Origin: Fibrivirga algicola
GTDB taxonomy: Bacteria; Bacteroidota; Bacteroidia; Cytophagales; Spirosomataceae
Direction of reading: 5' to 3'
Length of the DNA: 64,000 bases
Assembly (NCBI RefSeq): GCF_011742925.1
Contig: NZ_WAEL01000002.1
Span: 310,001-374,000 of the forward strand
Shown here piece after piece: positions 63,503 to 64,000 of the stretch. Below the pieces are notes generated by a model. That model saw only the letters and a program-made list of their open reading frames with translations, had not been told where the DNA came from and ran no database searches. A program made the translations under genes and the position numbers. How positions within the stretch are numbered: the first letter of the stretch is position 1; each line of letters begins with the position of its first letter.

Positions 63503-64000
63503 TCAATTCACTCCCTCCATGTCGTGCTTATATTGCTCGAACGCCTTGTAGATTGCACCAGCAATTCGATCCTGCCCTTCCTCCGATGCCAGGAAGTCTT
63601 CTTCACTAGCATTGGTCAGGTAACCAGCCTCAATCAGAACACTGGGCATGGTTGTCCGCCAGAGTACCAGAAAGCCTGCCTGCTTCACGCCCCGGCTGGC
63701 GCGATCAGCCTCGCGACGGAAGTTACGCTCAACTTTTTCGGCGAAACTGATGCTACTTCCCATGAAGGCGTGCTGGTAATTTGCCAGCATAATGTAGGCC
63801 AATGGCGAATTGGGGTTAAACCCTTTGTACGTTTCCTGATAATTGGCTTCGTTTAGAATAACCGCATTCTCCCGCTTAGCTACGTCGAGGTTTCCCTCGG
63901 TCTTGTGCAAGCCCATAGTATAGGTCTCAGTACCATGAACGGCCTTCGAATGCGGATTGGCGTTACAGTGAATGGAAATAAACAGATCGGCGCGATTGCG
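63503..64000 (-). CDS. N-acetylmuramoyl-L-alanine amidase (partial, N-terminus beyond window)
   Basis: The last 165 residues of an Amidase_3 domain protein, periplasmic, cleaving the stem peptide from peptidoglycan. Zinc ligand and motif S-I-H-C-N-A-N is at the window edge; the catalytic Glu is in the V-L-I-E-A-G-Y-L-T-N block. The open frame continues past base 64000, so the N-terminus and first ligands are not seen. Confidence 0.92.
   Translation of the reverse strand, partial: RNRADLFISIHCNANPHSKAVHGTETYTMGLHKTEGNLDVAKRENAVILNEANYQETYKGFNPNSPLAYIMLANYQHAFMGSSISFAEKVERNFRREADRASRGVKQAGFLVLWRTTMPSVLIEAGYLTNASEEDFLASEEGQDRIAGAIYKAFEQYKHDMEGVN

Noticed and set aside
1-64000. CRISPR array, prophage, insertion sequence or integrase
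   Set aside because: No regularly spaced identical repeats, phage structural genes, transposase or recombinase seen; the heptad arrays have 7-base units without spacers.

Overview
The window reads as a chromosomal segment of a Bacteroidota bacterium of the order Cytophagales, most like Spirosoma and its relatives. This rests on gene content (GldG, a hybrid two-component system with a propeller sensor, a TonB-dependent receptor with a carboxypeptidase-like domain, DUF5117/DUF4953-type metalloprotease, 6-bladed propeller lipoproteins) and on promoters of the Bacteroidota type (TTTG, 19 bp, TAnnTTTG). The genus is inferred, not proven.

Layout. 1-4.8 kb: a partial MFS transporter with the decayed end of an SGNH hydrolase gene in front of it, then a phototrophy cassette on the minus strand in the order blh (beta-carotene to retinal), proton-pumping rhodopsin, crtY (lycopene to beta-carotene). 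5.0-11.2 kb: tRNA-Pro(GGG), two large exported zinc peptidases and a HupE/UreJ-like membrane protein. 11.3-23.0 kb: ispE, a cytochrome oxidase subunit III-like protein, a GlmU-like nucleotidyltransferase, a Wzx-type flippase, a YdeI-family protein, prmA, a 1724-residue exported protein of unknown function and a DUF1080 protein. 23.1-37.7 kb: a hybrid two-component sensor, an ECF sigma factor, two propeller lipoproteins, a VOC protein, a DnaJ/CbpM pair, a molybdopterin oxidoreductase and a TonB-dependent receptor. 37.8-46.7 kb: queA, ispD, meaB, an Old Yellow Enzyme, dnaN, gldG and carA. 46.7-62.1 kb: a long minus-strand ribosomal operon from rplC to rplQ, including secY, map, infA, rpmJ and rpoA but lacking rpsJ at its head. 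62.1-64 kb: a candidate small RNA, an MlaD/MCE protein and a partial amidase.

How genes work together: CrtY, Blh and the rhodopsin form a complete last stage of retinal-based light capture. The rhodopsin has the D-T-E set of a proton pump and a glycine at the place where xanthorhodopsin-like pumps open to a carotenoid antenna. IspD and IspE, elsewhere in the window, belong to the MEP pathway that feeds carotenoid synthesis. The ribosomal operon couples translation, transcription (RpoA) and export (SecY).

The most unusual structure is not protein coding. (1) A 9-mer, CAGGTACGT or its complement, occurs 23 times in 64 kb in nearly equal orientations, where about 0.5 is expected by chance. (2) Several intergenic gaps, mostly inside the ribosomal operon, hold inverted arrays of about five 7-base units (GTTTNNN outward, NNNAAAC inward) around a short centre. 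(3) Several genes have the -7 promoter element only 4-5 bases before the ATG, which implies leaderless mRNAs. (4) A promoter-to-terminator unit of about 145 nt sits between mlaD and rplC.
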